From assembly GCA_958450325.1 (NCBI GenBank), contig OY288249.1, positions 64,544,166 to 64,608,165 of the forward strand: DNA of 64,000 bases, read 5' to 3'. This DNA is from Agrostemma githago (Eukaryota > Streptophyta > Magnoliopsida > Caryophyllales > Caryophyllaceae). Shown piece by piece: positions 9,341 to 20,700 of the stretch (its first letter is position 1; each line of letters starts with the position of its first letter). The notes below the pieces were generated by a model, which made no database searches, was not told the DNA's origin, and saw nothing but the letters and a program-made list of their open reading frames with translations. A program made the translations under genes and the position numbers.

Positions 9341-11851
9341 TGTGGACATGACATAGGTCCACCCCGACGCGGCCACGCGCGGGTTTGGGGAGGCGAATGA
9401 ATCTCCATGAGATGGTCAAATGGAAATTTAAATCGAAGTTGGAGTCGCCACCGAATTTTATGGTTATTCGGAACCGTTCGAGCCCATTCTATGTCGTAGT
9501 GGGCCGTGTATAAAATACGGCCCATTTCCGATGTCAGAGTTTATTGGGCTCGTCCCTTTGCAGTTCGATATAGATGCCGACTTGAGCGGTTAATCGTATA
9601 TTGAATGACTCTCGTTGCCAATGGTTTCGGACATCCGGAAACCACGGTTCTGAGTAAGGGGTGAGGGTACGTGTTGGGAAGTTCACTAAGAACACCCAAC
9701 CCCGCCCGCACATTAGCGGCCTCTACTAGGATATCGAATGACGTTTTAATGCGCGCGTTAGTAATACGATGAATGATATGCAAACATTGTTTTCCTAAGC
9801 ATGTGAGGAATTGAATGGGTTGCTAAGTCGGTTTAATGCACGAAAAATTAACGTCAAAGTTGAATTTAACATGTGAGATTCGTTTTAGTATAATAAACAA
9901 ACGAAATAAAAAGGATGAACTTGCTACAAAAGATGAACAAACGAGTTAGTATCGATTTGTAAATAATAATAGCAAGAAATAAATATGCGAAATCGAGAAA
10001 ATAAATATTAATCGAAATCTGAAAAAGTATTGTTAAAAAGAAGCGGTTTTGTATAAAAAACGATGTTCGAAAAATAAAAAAAAGAACGAAAAGGGGCGTC
10101 GGGACAGCCGGACGCGCGGCTTGCCCGGGATGCCGACGGGTCGCGCGTCGGGCTAATTTTGGACGCGGTTTTCTGAAAATTCGATTTATTAAATCACGTA
10201 CGAATATTGCATGATTCGTACTCGAATTAATATTTTCGATATTCGCTATATTCGATAATTGACTACGAAATCAATATCAAATATTTAGAATAGTTTTAGA
10301 AAAGATGTAAATTTTAGAAATCGTCTCGTAGAATAAAACGACCGAAAAAGTAAAAAAAACGGTCCGGATTGCGAGCCGTCCGGTTTTTGTATTTTGTTCG
10401 AAAGTGCTAAATTGATAAATCGCGTACAAAATATGAATTAATTTGTACTCGATTTATGTTTTCGATATTCGTCGTATCCGATATTCGATTATGAAATCGA
10501 TATCGGATATTTAGAATGAGTTTTTAAAAAAAGGTTTTGTAAAATTATTTGTTTTGAACGAAAAGCAAGAGAAAAGAATTTTGAACGAAAAAGAATGTAA
10601 CGATTTTTTGACATCGTCGAGATCTTAATATAATTCTTTTCGATACAATATTCGATTATAGAAAAATCGATATCATATTTTTTAGAATATATGTTATGAA
10701 AATAATTTTTCGTTAATAACGATATTAGAGAAAAAAAGAAAAAACGACTCTTGACCCATAATAAAAAAACGGACGAAGAGAAGGAAGGAGAAGAAAGGAG
10801 AAATCGGGTTTGGTACACTCTCAACCTACATGCTTTTGTTGACTCGGATCGGAGCTCGTCGGAATGTGGCTAGGCACGGGAGCGTCGAGTTTGGTTCGGC
10901 TAGGAGGGTTCGGTTTGGATGAGACGGGTGAAGGGTGTCGGGAATTGGACCGGTTTCCTTCGGGTGTGTAATATCGGTTTCTCGATGCTAAGTGTAAAGA
11001 TGATTGATGAAGAAGTTGTGTATTCTAATGTTACTAGTTGATGTCGATAATGAATGTGTGTGTTGCTAATTATTGGTGTCTAAAGTGTTGAATGGGAGGA
11101 CCTATTTATAGGGACTTCCCGACCTTGATTTAGGAGAGTTTGACTACCGCCTAGGATAGGAAACGTAGGAATTTCAGAAGCATGAGAATTCCACTTTCTT
11201 GTGAAGGAAGAAAGGGAAACTCGGCTGATTTGTGCTGTTTTGGCCGAGTGTTTTACACTCGGTCGGGTGTTCGAATCGGTTTTTGAATAGGATTCCTGTT
11301 TGAGCTAGAATTACCGCTTGAGTAAGAATCTGAGGAGAATGAGAATTCCGTTTTCTTGTGAGGGAAGAAAAGGAGTCTCGGCTGGTTCATGCTACTCGGC
11401 CGAGTGACTGCACTTGGTTGAGTCGTTTGAATCGGTTTTCGGATAGGATTCCTACTTGAGATCGAATTCTACCCTTAAACGAACTTGTTTATTATTTTGT
11501 GTAGCTGATTTTTTGTGGAGTTTGGGTAGAAATGGGACGCGTGAGACATCACGGTCGGTCCACAAGTCTCGGGAAATATCTTTGACCGGGTTTTGACTCG
11601 GTCGCTAAAAGACGGTTTTACCCCTGGTGTCGGATTTGACCCAAATTAGTGTTATTTGACTCGAAACGACCCACTGGGCCTGAATTTGAGGTTGGTTTTG
11701 TGAAATTTGTACTCCGTAAAATGCCTAGGCCAAATGCCATGATTTCGAGCCCATTTCCGAGTACGTTAAAAGCACGTTTGCGTCCGATCATCATCGGGTG
11801 TTTGTCGGAAACTACTATAGACACCTGGCGGTCAAAATGTGGGTGTCTACA
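9341..11851 (-). repeat. 5' LTR of element A (2.51 kb)
   Basis: Plus strand starts TGTGGACATGACATAGGTCC and ends GTGGGTGTCTACA, so the minus strand reads TGTAGACACC...CCACA, with TG/CA ends adjacent to the PBS. The same two termini occur in LTRs B and C. A TATA box (CTATAAATAGG on the minus strand) lies at 11102-11112. Upstream of it, 11240-11410, are dyads built on ACTCGG/CCGAGT; a GC-rich cassette follows in the downstream half (about 10095-10160). Short ORFs inside have no coding support. Confidence 0.9.
11242..11404 (-). promoter_or_regulatory. Dyads upstream of the TATA box in LTR A
   Basis: ACTCGGCCGAGT at 11393-11404 is a perfect 12-nt palindrome; GGCCGAGTG...CACTCGGTCGG at about 11242-11265 is an interrupted one. 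They sit about 130-300 bases upstream of the minus-strand TATA box. Confidence 0.6.
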
Positions 11852-11856
11852 GAGTT

Positions 11857-12825
11857 TTTTAAACGGTTTTAAAAAAAAACATATCATTTGAGTCGAGTTT
11901 CAAAATAAAATACTAAACACATTTTTTAAAATATGAACCGAAAAAAAAAAGCGAAGTAATAAGTGTCAATTAAAACACAGTTTCTAAAAAAGTCGATTTG
12001 GTGGAGTCGGTTTCAAAATTAGAAATTGTAAATATGACTGACTTCGTGAATCGAAAATATTAGAAACAAAAAATAAAAAAATAAAAAATAAAAAATAAAA
12101 TCTAATGAAGGGCAAAGTCATCATTTTACGTAATTAACGCCAGCGGTAAGAAGTAAAGCGTCGCCGGCAAAGAATAGCTCCGCCTGCTAGTAAACAATAT
12201 GGGTATCTTAATTTCTTTTTTTCGTGTAATTTTTTTTTGAATTCAATTTTCTACTATCTTTTTTTTTCTTTTATTATGTCAAATTAAACTTGGTGGTTGA
12301 ATTTCGGGGGTGGTTGAATTTAGTGATTTTTTTGAAAGAAAATCAATATGGGTGAAATGACAAATACAAATCGGTAAAATGTCGTTAGGATAGTAAAAAC
12401 TCGTTAGAAAAAAGCACGTCCCTTTTTTTAAACCAACCGGTTTTTAGAAATCATTTTTTCTTGTGAACTGAAACAGGATCGATTTTTATGATTAGTTTTT
12501 TTTAAATATTAGGGTTATCTTTGTTATAAACCGGTTTTTGACTCGGTTTCACTAATATTTTAGTAACTAAAAAAATGGAAGAAATTTGCATATTGGAATT
12601 TGTTTTTTTCGTTTCAAAGTGTAAGCCGATTTTTTACATTGTGAATCGAAACCGAACCTGTTTTCCACTAAAAAACTCGATTTGTTGGGTTTTTAAAATC
12701 GGGTTTCGGTTCGATTTTGATTTTAAAGCCTGATTCGGTTTATTTATTCTCACCCATATATGAGTATTTTTTTGTCACAACTCACAAGTAGACCTGGCAA
12801 AAACGGGTCGCTTTCAGGTTATGGT
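11857..12825. other. AT-rich non-coding interval between elements A and B
   Basis: No gene. It holds an A-rich run of AAAATAA units near 12065-12100 and, at 12640-12770, repeated CGGTTTCGGTTCG-like text. TAGACCTGGCAAAAACGGGT at about 12788 looks like the edge of an older DNA transposon into which solo LTR B was inserted; similar CGGGTT/GGGTCGGG text resumes at 15084. Confidence 0.5.
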
Positions 12826-13645
12826 TGTGGACATGACATAGGTCCACCTCAACGCGGCCACGCGCGGGTTTGGGAAGACGAATGAATCTTATGTGAGATG
12901 GTTCTTGGGTTGAAATTTAAATCGAAGTTGGAGTCGCCACCGAACTTTGTGGGAGTTCGGGCCCGTTCGAACCCACTTTATATTTTGATGGACCGCGCAC
13001 AAAGTACGGCCCTCTTCGATACTAGAGCTTGTGGGGGTTCGTCCCTTTGCATTACGATACCGATGCCGAGTTTTCGGGTATCGTACATCGAATGACTCTC
13101 GTGCGCCAACGGTTTCGGACATCCAGAAACCGAGGTTCTGAGTAAGGGGTGAGAGTACGTGTTGGGAAGCCCACAAAGGACACCCAACCCCGCCCGCACT
13201 TTAGCGGCCTCTACTAAGATACCGTTCGAATTTTTAATACACGCGCTAGTGATTCGGTTGAATGTTATGCAAACAACATTTTACGATGAATAAATATTGA
13301 ATTGGTTGCTACGTCATTTTAATGCATCTTGATTCACGTCGAAGTGATTTAGCATGTGAGGTTCGTTTTACTACAATAAAACAAACGACAAAATAAAAGC
13401 GCGAAAGTAGATTACAAATACACGGGCGGAATACAACCCGGAATTACAATACAACAAGCGCGAGAATTGAAATAATTGAATTTGTAGCGATATAACGATG
13501 CAATGCATGATTTTTGAAAGGAAAAGTACACGTGATTGCCTTTACACGTGACGATCGAAGTCGTAGAAATATTTAATGATGCCTACACGATGTATGGAAC
13601 TCGCGTTTTTGCGTAAAAGGGACCACTCGGTCGATTCATGGTGGG

Positions 13646-13733
13646 ACTCGATCGAGTGGTCCTGCTACGGACCTCCTGCCTATTTTTTGGGGTGCCACTC
13701 GATCGAGTGGGCTATGGCACTCGATCGAGTGCC
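13646..13733. repeat. Palindrome cluster, downstream part of LTR B
   Basis: Three perfect palindromes on the core ACTCGATCGAGT: 13646-13657, CCACTCGATCGAGTGG at 13695-13710 and GGCACTCGATCGAGTGCC at 13716-13733. A degenerate copy (CCACTCGGTCGA) lies just before. Confidence 0.85.
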
Positions 13734-14351
13734 CCCTGTACGGACTGCTGTCCGTTTCGAAGAGGCGTTATTTTCGGAATTGCTTTTAGTTTTAGATCGA
13801 TAATTTGCTAAGTAGCATAAAAATATAATATGATTTATACTCGACCTAGTTTTCGATACCCATAACGTATATTGTACGACTACGAGATCGGTTATCGGTT
13901 ATTTTGGAAAAGGCGTTATAAATTGCTTTGAATTTGATTAGGACGAAATTATTCCCTCCGCGTCACGACATCGTCAATAACCCTTACGGATTATGTGATG
14001 TTCGATTTTGCATCAATAGGTTTCGTACTAACCTTTAAAAAAAGGGAATCGAATATGTTTAACGACGAATATTCGCGATCCCATCACGCCCTTGAGTGTT
14101 TAGGGTGGTGCTCCTTGAGAGGGCGCACTCGAGATCGTTTTATAATTTTATGTATGCGCGATGTTTTAATGTTAATAAATAATAATACTAACGATACTAA
14201 AAACGAAAGAAAAAGTAACAAAATAAAAAAGAAGAAAAGACGAAAAAAAAGCGAAGAGAAGAGAGGGAAAAAAGAGAGAAGTAGGGATTGAGTTTTACAC
14301 CCTCAACCTACATGCTTTGACTCGGAATATGGCTCGTCTAATAGTGGCTTT

Positions 14352-14400
14352 GATTTGACGAGTTTTGCTCTCGATCTTTGACGAGTTTTGATCTCGAGGG
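14352..14400. repeat. Two copies of a 23-25 bp unit shared with element C
   Basis: TTTGACGAGTTTTGCTCTCG followed by TTTGACGAGTTTTGATCTCG. The same unit forms a twelve-copy array at 50491-50768. Confidence 0.75.
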
Positions 14401-14581
14401 TGGCTTGTATATTAGAGTGTATGAGGACTCTAAGGAAGCCTAAATATGTATGGAGAATGTGAAAGGTTGAAGGTGATTGAAAGGTTGTAAAAAGTTTGTG
14501 TTGAAGATTGTAAAAAGTTGTGAAGTTGTGATGGGTGATGGGGTATTTATAAGAAAATACCCCGGTTTAGGGTAAAAAGGG

Positions 14582-14691
14582 ACCACTCGATCGAGTGGTG
14601 TAGGTGCACTCGATCGAGTGCCCAGTGTAACGCCGATTCGCCCGTTTCGCAAGCCTACTCGACCAAGTGGGCATGAACTACTCGATCGAGT
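14582..14691. promoter_or_regulatory. Palindrome cluster upstream of the TATA box in LTR B
   Basis: ACCACTCGATCGAGTGGT (14582-14599, perfect 18 nt), GCACTCGATCGAGTGC (14606-14621) and ACTCGATCGAGT (14680-14691), with a degraded fourth copy near 14656-14670. They begin about 30 bases upstream of the minus-strand TATA box. Confidence 0.7.
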
Positions 14692-15294
14692 GGGTTTGAA
14701 CGGAGTGAAATATTTTAAGAAGGAAATTCTATCCTTTTTTTGAAGAGATTTGGTGGTTGGGGTTTCTTTCTAGAAACGTATGTAGCGGATTTTTGTGTCG
14801 GATTCGTCTTTGACCGAGTTTTGACCCGGTCGCCAAAAGACGGTTTTATCTCTGATGTCGATTTTGACCCAAATTAGTCTTATTTGACTAGAAACGACTC
14901 ACTGGGCCCGAATTTGAGGTAGGTTTTGTGAGATTTGTATTCCGTAAAAATCCCAGGCCAAATACTAATGATTTCGAGCCCAAATCCGAGCGCGTTAAAG
15001 CACGTTTACATCCGATCATCATCGGGTGTTTGTCGGAAGCTGCTATAGAAACTAGCAGACAAAATGCGGGTATCTACAATGGTATTCGGGTTGATTCGGG
15101 TCGGGCCGAATCATTTCGGGTTCGGTCATTTTCGCGTTTACTATTTTCAATATTTTTAGAGATATCAACTTGTTTTCTATGATAATATCGGGTCAATTCG
15201 AGTCAGGTCAGGTCAAATCGTGTTACGAGTCAAACTTGGGTTTTCAGTTTAGGCGACAATCGAATTCGGGTTGACTTAAGGTAAGAGCAATGGC

Positions 15295-15932
15295 TAGGGA
15301 TGGCAACGGGTCGGGTCTGGGTCGGGTCCACCCGGACCCGGTCCCGAAGTTTCAACCCTGGACCCATACCCGACCCGGACCCGAACGGGTCCAAAATTGT
15401 CAGACCCATACCCGAACCGCCCGGGTCTGGACCTGGTCGGGTCCACCCGTGGGTCCGCCTTATTTATTACATTGTTGTATTATTCATTGTTTCGATGGAA
15501 ATTTCGTAGAAAAACACGAACTTAATTTTCGAAAAAAACTACGTAAGATCTTAAAAAAGTGTTTACAAACCACGCATAGAAATGATAAAAAAAAATTTTA
15601 AAAAAAATTGTCTACAAGTCTCACAATACAACCGAAACGTCTCACAAAATATAACACAAAGGTCGTCTTAAAAACATTTGTCACAAAGTAATTCATTAAA
15701 AAACATATTAAGTGATACATGAGTCCTGCTCGGTATGTTTATTGAATTAAAATTAATTTTTTTTTAACGGGTCCACGGGTCGGGTCCAGGTCCCAAAATT
15801 CAGACCCGTACCTGTACCCGAATTTTTTGGGGAGGACCCAGACCAGACCCATGTCCATCGGGTCTGGAAAATTTAGACCCAGTTCCGACCCATTCGGGTC
15901 TGGGTCGGGTCTTAGACCCACTGCCATCCCTA
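15295..15932. mobile_element. Non-autonomous hAT-like element with GGGTC-rich inverted ends
   Basis: Terminal inverted repeats TAGGGATGGCA (15295-15305) and TGCCATCCCTA (15922-15932), extended inward by inverted GGGTCGGGTCTGGGTCGGG text on both sides. Flanks GCAATGGC (15287-15294) and GCGATGGC (15933-15940) form an 8-bp target duplication with one mismatch, the hAT size. The interior is AT-rich and encodes no transposase. Confidence 0.85.
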
Positions 15933-16039
15933 GCGATGGCATAGCCGTAAATTATGAGCAGCGGCGAGGACAAACAACAAAGACTCGAGTTGAATTTGGC
16001 AAAGACGTTTATCAAGTAGGGACTAGGGAGTATTCAAGT

Positions 16040-17777
16040 GATCAACTCCCTTCCCACGAGTCTCTGACCCTTAGACCTTCCGTCCCTTTTTGTAGTAAAA
16101 TCATCACTCTTCGTATTTCCTTCTTCTGCATACTCAACTCCTCACTATACTCCGCACTTCTGCATGTAGTCACACTTCTCCTCCTCTTTCTATTTCTCCC
16201 TCAACAACTCCCTCTCTCTTCCTTCTCTGGTAGCTTCGCATTTCTCTTCCTTCTCTGTTTTTTTTCATCTTCTAGGGTTTTGTCAATATATGTTACCTTT
16301 TTTTTTTCTCATCTTCCTCCTCTAATTGCGCTGTTAATCTTTTAAATTTCGTGTTTTTGCGTCTTCCTGTTACTATTTTTTTGTTGCTGTTTTACTCTAA
16401 TCACGCCTTTAATCCTTTAAATTTCGTGTTTTTTGTGTCTTGCTGTTTTACTCTAATGACGCTTTTAATCGTTTAAATTTCGTGTTTTTCACGTCTTCTT
16501 GTTACTATTTTTGGTGTTCTACTCTAATTGTGCTTTTAATCGTTTAAATTTCGTGTTTTCTTGCGTCTTCCTGTTATTGTTTCTAGTGTTTTACTCTAAT
16601 CACGCTTTTAATCGTTTGAATTTCGTTTTATTTTTGCGTCTTCCTGTTATCATTTCTAGTGTTTTTCTTTAATTACGCTTTTAATCGTTTCTTTCGTGTT
16701 TTTTGCATCTTCCTGTTATTATTTCTACTTTTGAACTCTAATTACCCTTTTAATAGGTTAAATTTCGCATTTGTGTGTGTTCTTGTTAGGTATTAATGTG
16801 TTCAAATTCGATGCTGCTATGCTAGTTGCTCAGAGCATCGATTGCATTTCACGGCAATAAAATTGTGTGTTAAGAGCAAACGTTCAATGCTTTATTGATG
16901 TAGGTCTTCAACTGTTGATATAATGATACGTAGGAATTATGCGACAGATTTTTTGTTTTAGGATTTATTTATGGTAAGTTTTGATTGTTGAGAGTGATTT
17001 TAAGGCTGTTAGTGATGTTGTGGTTCAACTGCAAGAGTTTGGATCTTTCTAAGCTGTTGTTCTACTCACTGGAAGGTGAGTACTAAGTGGACGCAAAGTT
17101 CCTGCTGATTTTTGTAAACATTCGATTTGATTGTGTGGATTTCTATGTGTCTTTTCTTACTCTGAAAGCTACTAATGTTAGTTTTGAGTAGTGGTTGCTC
17201 AGCTCTATGAAAGTGTCATGCTTGTGTTGTTTCTAAGAAAGTACTGTAAGAAGCAGTTGAACCGGTAATACTCTTGTCTCTGTTGGCTTGTTAGTAACAA
17301 CTGGTTAAGCGTTAGCATTGATTTCATCATTTTGCATAAAAGGGAATGATAGGAATAATCAATGTTAACTTGCCAGTTTTCGTAGTGTTAACTTATGTGG
17401 GGTGCCGTTAATGTGCGAAGAGCATTTTCATACTAGAGCGGGGCTATGTGAAAAATCTTTATCACAATCTGGGTCTAGGATCCATTTGAGCATTTCTACT
17501 GTTTAACCTTGTGACTCTCTTGCAAAATGTTACTCCTGTGTTGCTTTTCTTTTAGTTCCTTGAGTGTGATATTTGTATTCCATGTTATATTTCATTTTTG
17601 CTACTTCCTTTTCCAACCACAACTATATGCAAATTTTAACTTGCGTTCTCTATTGGCATTACAATTTATTTCTGTTTTCACACACCCTAGAATCTGCTCT
17701 GTGTAAATCGCTTTAGGCTGTAACTGTAAAGCACTGAATATCCTTTTATTTATTTTGCTAGGTTTCTAGAAGCAGAT
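16040..17777 (+). promoter_or_regulatory. Putative promoter/5' UTR and leader intron of the MORC-type gene
   Basis: A pyrimidine-rich tract (about 16050-16330, many CTC/TTC) of the kind common around plant transcription starts precedes a T-rich stretch with intron character. TTTTGCTAG at 17753-17761 is a good acceptor just before the ATG at 17778, so a 5'-UTR intron is likely. The donor and transcription start cannot be fixed by eye. Confidence 0.5.
16320..16790 (+). repeat. About six tandem units of 56-75 bp in the leader intron
   Basis: Units anchored on TTTAAATTTCGTGTTT begin at about 16341, 16416, 16472, 16543, 16616, 16688 and 16758. Each also has GCGTCTTCCTGTTA and TTTTACTCTAATCACGC. 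Copies have diverged by substitutions and small indels. Confidence 0.85.
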
Positions 17778-20700
17778 ATGGGCTCCCGGTCTGCTCCTAA
17801 GTCTGATTCTAAGAGGCGTAAGTCACTACCTGAATTACAAGCAAGATGACTAGATTGTTGGAATCATAAAATTTGAACATATGGGTAACTTGAAGTCCTG
17901 TACTATCCATTTTAATGCTTGATTTGGGGAATTTGCAGATGCTTCACCATGCTACTTCAGGCTGATGAAAGATTCCAAGTTAATTTGTTGTACACAGTGC
18001 CTGAATCCACCAATTCCACTGTGTGTATATTCTTCTTGCTCTATTTCAGCATCTAGGGTCAACTAGGCATTTTTGTTCCACTATACCGTATGAGTACATA
18101 TTAGGATTGTTTTTGTCTGCTTAAAATTTGGATATGGTACCCTGGGGCTTCTTTAGAAGCTGGATGCTGGCTAACAGCATAAATTCGCAGTTCTTTAATT
18201 ATTCATACAAACATTTTTCACGGGATTATCTATTCATGTGTGTATTAAAGACTAATTTTGCATTTACTTGAGAAAGAGTGCTCTGTGAATATTGTGGATG
18301 AGTGCCTTTGCTCAACCATCTCATGTTATTGGTAATTTGATACATCTTCTTATTAGGATATTAAACCATTGTGCGGGACTTAGCAAAACATCTTCTCATG
18401 GGCGATGGAGATGACTATTTTTACGTTTACTTGAGAAAAAGTGCTTTGTGAATTTCTTTGATGGGTGCCTCTGTTCGATCACCTCATCAATGCCATTGAT
18501 AATTTGATACATCTCCTTATTAAGGTACTGAAACCATCGATTGTGCCCTCAACTATTAGCTTTAGCTTTTGCTTGAGGATCAATAAATGGTTTCATATCC
18601 TAATACTTCTGTTGTTCGACTATCCGTCATCACAAACCTACACCTATCCATGTCATCGATTCATTCCCTTCAGAAATGCTAACATATTTTGTACTCAGTG
18701 TACTTTGTATAATGGAGAAATTCTAAAATTTGGTATGTCAATGTCGATACAATTTGCAGTTAGTCATCATATTTTTGTCTGACATCCAGGTTTCCACATT
18801 GGGCTATTGATATAGTGAAGAGGGAATCAGTAAATGGCCTTAATGATTTACCAAAGTTCAATCTATATCCCGCTCTTGAGAATTCATGCCAGAAACATGA
18901 ATGGAATAAGTTCTTGCCTTATCTGTACAACTACAATAAAGTAAGTGTCTACTTGTGTGTTCTTTGGGTTTTCCATTTTTAGTTTGAAATTAAGCCAGTT
19001 TGAGTTCTGTCATCGTTGGAGAATGTTGCATAAATGTCTTGCTGGTGAGTGGTGACATACACATGCTTATAAATGCGATTGGTGTCCCATATACTAATGC
19101 TTTGATGATTATAATTCAAATGCAGTTTGTTCCTTTTAATTCAATTGCTTTTAGGCTTACAGAGTTATAGGTGTAAATTGCTGTAATCTTGGTTTTGCAC
19201 TTGTGTTCTTGTATAAGTATATGTACGGCTACACATACTAGAATGAGAGGAGCTGATGAACTTGTTAGGCAGAGTTGTCTTGTGATAGTAACACATTGTG
19301 GTTCTTCTCCGTCGCTTTAAAAGGTTGCAGTTGTGGAAACCGAGGGACTGAAGATGTACATACTACCTTCTGAACCACCAGATATGAGGAAATCGACAAC
19401 TGAAGACCTGCTTTTTACACATGCAGTGGTAGCATATGATCAAAAGGAATTGATAGTAAAGGAAGAATGTGGCACTTCCGTAGACAGGCAAGCATTTGAA
19501 GGTGGGTCTTCATATGTTCAACATGAACAAATTTAATCGTTTGGGGTACAAATAACACCGATCTTCTCCTGGTCCTTATTCAATCCTTATGTTTATTTTG
19601 GAGGGGGTGGTTTCAAAGTGTTAAAAGATTCTATTCCAATCTTCAGCGTGTTGATAGTGGCTACCATTTACAAGTTATTTATGACATATGTCCTCAACTT
19701 CTAGATATAACTCTCATTTGTTTATGGATCCCGAAGTTGGCATAAAGATTCTATGGTTCTTATTTACTTTTCCTCAAAAGTGAGATGTGGTTCTTATAGT
19801 TGGGCATGACTCTGTAGGGAAGACCACGCATTTATTGCCAGGAATGGAGTTAATGCCTGTAAATGTAACAAATTCGTCTCCACAATCACACAAGATTCCA
19901 CTAGTCTCCTGCTTAAAAGGTGTGAATGCTTTTGAATTAGATGCTCATGTGAAAAGAAGCAACTCGGTTGATAAGGGTACCTGCTCCTCTATCTCCAAAT
20001 GCTATGAAGCAGTGAACAGTGCTACCCATATTGCTGAAAAAGATGTGTCAACAGAAAGGAACTATGTTCGTGCAGACCCCAGCTATCTGAAGACTCTTGG
20101 CCAGGCTCATTCTGGTTGGCTCTTTGGTGCAATTGCAGAGCTGGTTGACAACTCTAGAGATGCAAAGGCGTCACGGTTTGCTGCTATCTCTTTCTGGCCA
20201 TTATTTCACCTTTTTTTCTCACCTCATGTCTCATAATACATGTCTTGATTATCTTTGGTTTCACATGTATATCCTTCTATGTGTAATGTACGTGTAATCC
20301 TTCTATGGAACAGTCTGGAGATTGCTGTTGAGATTATATTTGACAAGGCATCTGCATGTGAGATTCCTATGCTTTCTATCATTGATGATGGAGTAGGAAT
20401 GAACCATAAAGAGATGCTGAGAATGCTTTCATTCGGGCACAAGCAACCAGATGAGGATGATCTTGATCGTATTGGAAGGTTTGGCATTGGATTCAAGGTA
20501 GTTTGCCGTCAAACCTTTTGCTACCTTATGCATTCCCCTCGCTGTGGCTTATGTTACTTTTCTCAAAACTTATTAATGGAGAGACCATTTTCTATTAAAT
20601 TGTGCCTTTTACTAAAGAGCTAGGACTTGGTCCATTAAAAGGTAAATTGTGGTGTTTGTCAAAAGGCAATCTCAATACCTATTCAATCTTTCCCCAATTA

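Larger units (their letters stand above)
1..11851 (-). mobile_element. Ty3/gypsy LTR retrotransposon, Tat lineage (element A), 3' end outside window
   Basis: Read on the minus strand the order is 5' LTR (11851-9341), tRNA-Arg type PBS, about 1 kb leader, gag, zinc-knuckle/protease, RT, RNase H, a second RNase H, integrase, then an antisense DUF7745-like ORF. Gag-pol order with integrase last defines Ty3/gypsy; the duplicated RNase H plus an extra ORF beyond pol is known for the Tat lineage (Ogre/Retand). The 3' LTR and polypurine tract are not in the window. The copy is damaged: a stop between gag and protease, a frameshift in RT, a lost catalytic residue in the second RNase H and two stops in the extra ORF. 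The base after the LTR starts the candidate target duplication GAGTT at 11852-11856; its partner is off-window. Confidence 0.92.
12826..15078 (-). repeat. Solo LTR, Tat-type family B, with 5-bp target duplication
   Basis: It starts TGTGGACATGACATAGGTCC and ends GGTATCTACA, matching the ends of LTRs A and C. ATGGT occurs immediately before (12821-12825) and after (15079-15083), a perfect 5-bp target duplication with no internal region, so the element was reduced to one LTR by recombination. A minus-strand TATA box lies near 14543-14553. The middle diverges strongly from LTRs A and C and carries the CACTCGATCGAGTG palindromes. Confidence 0.93.
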
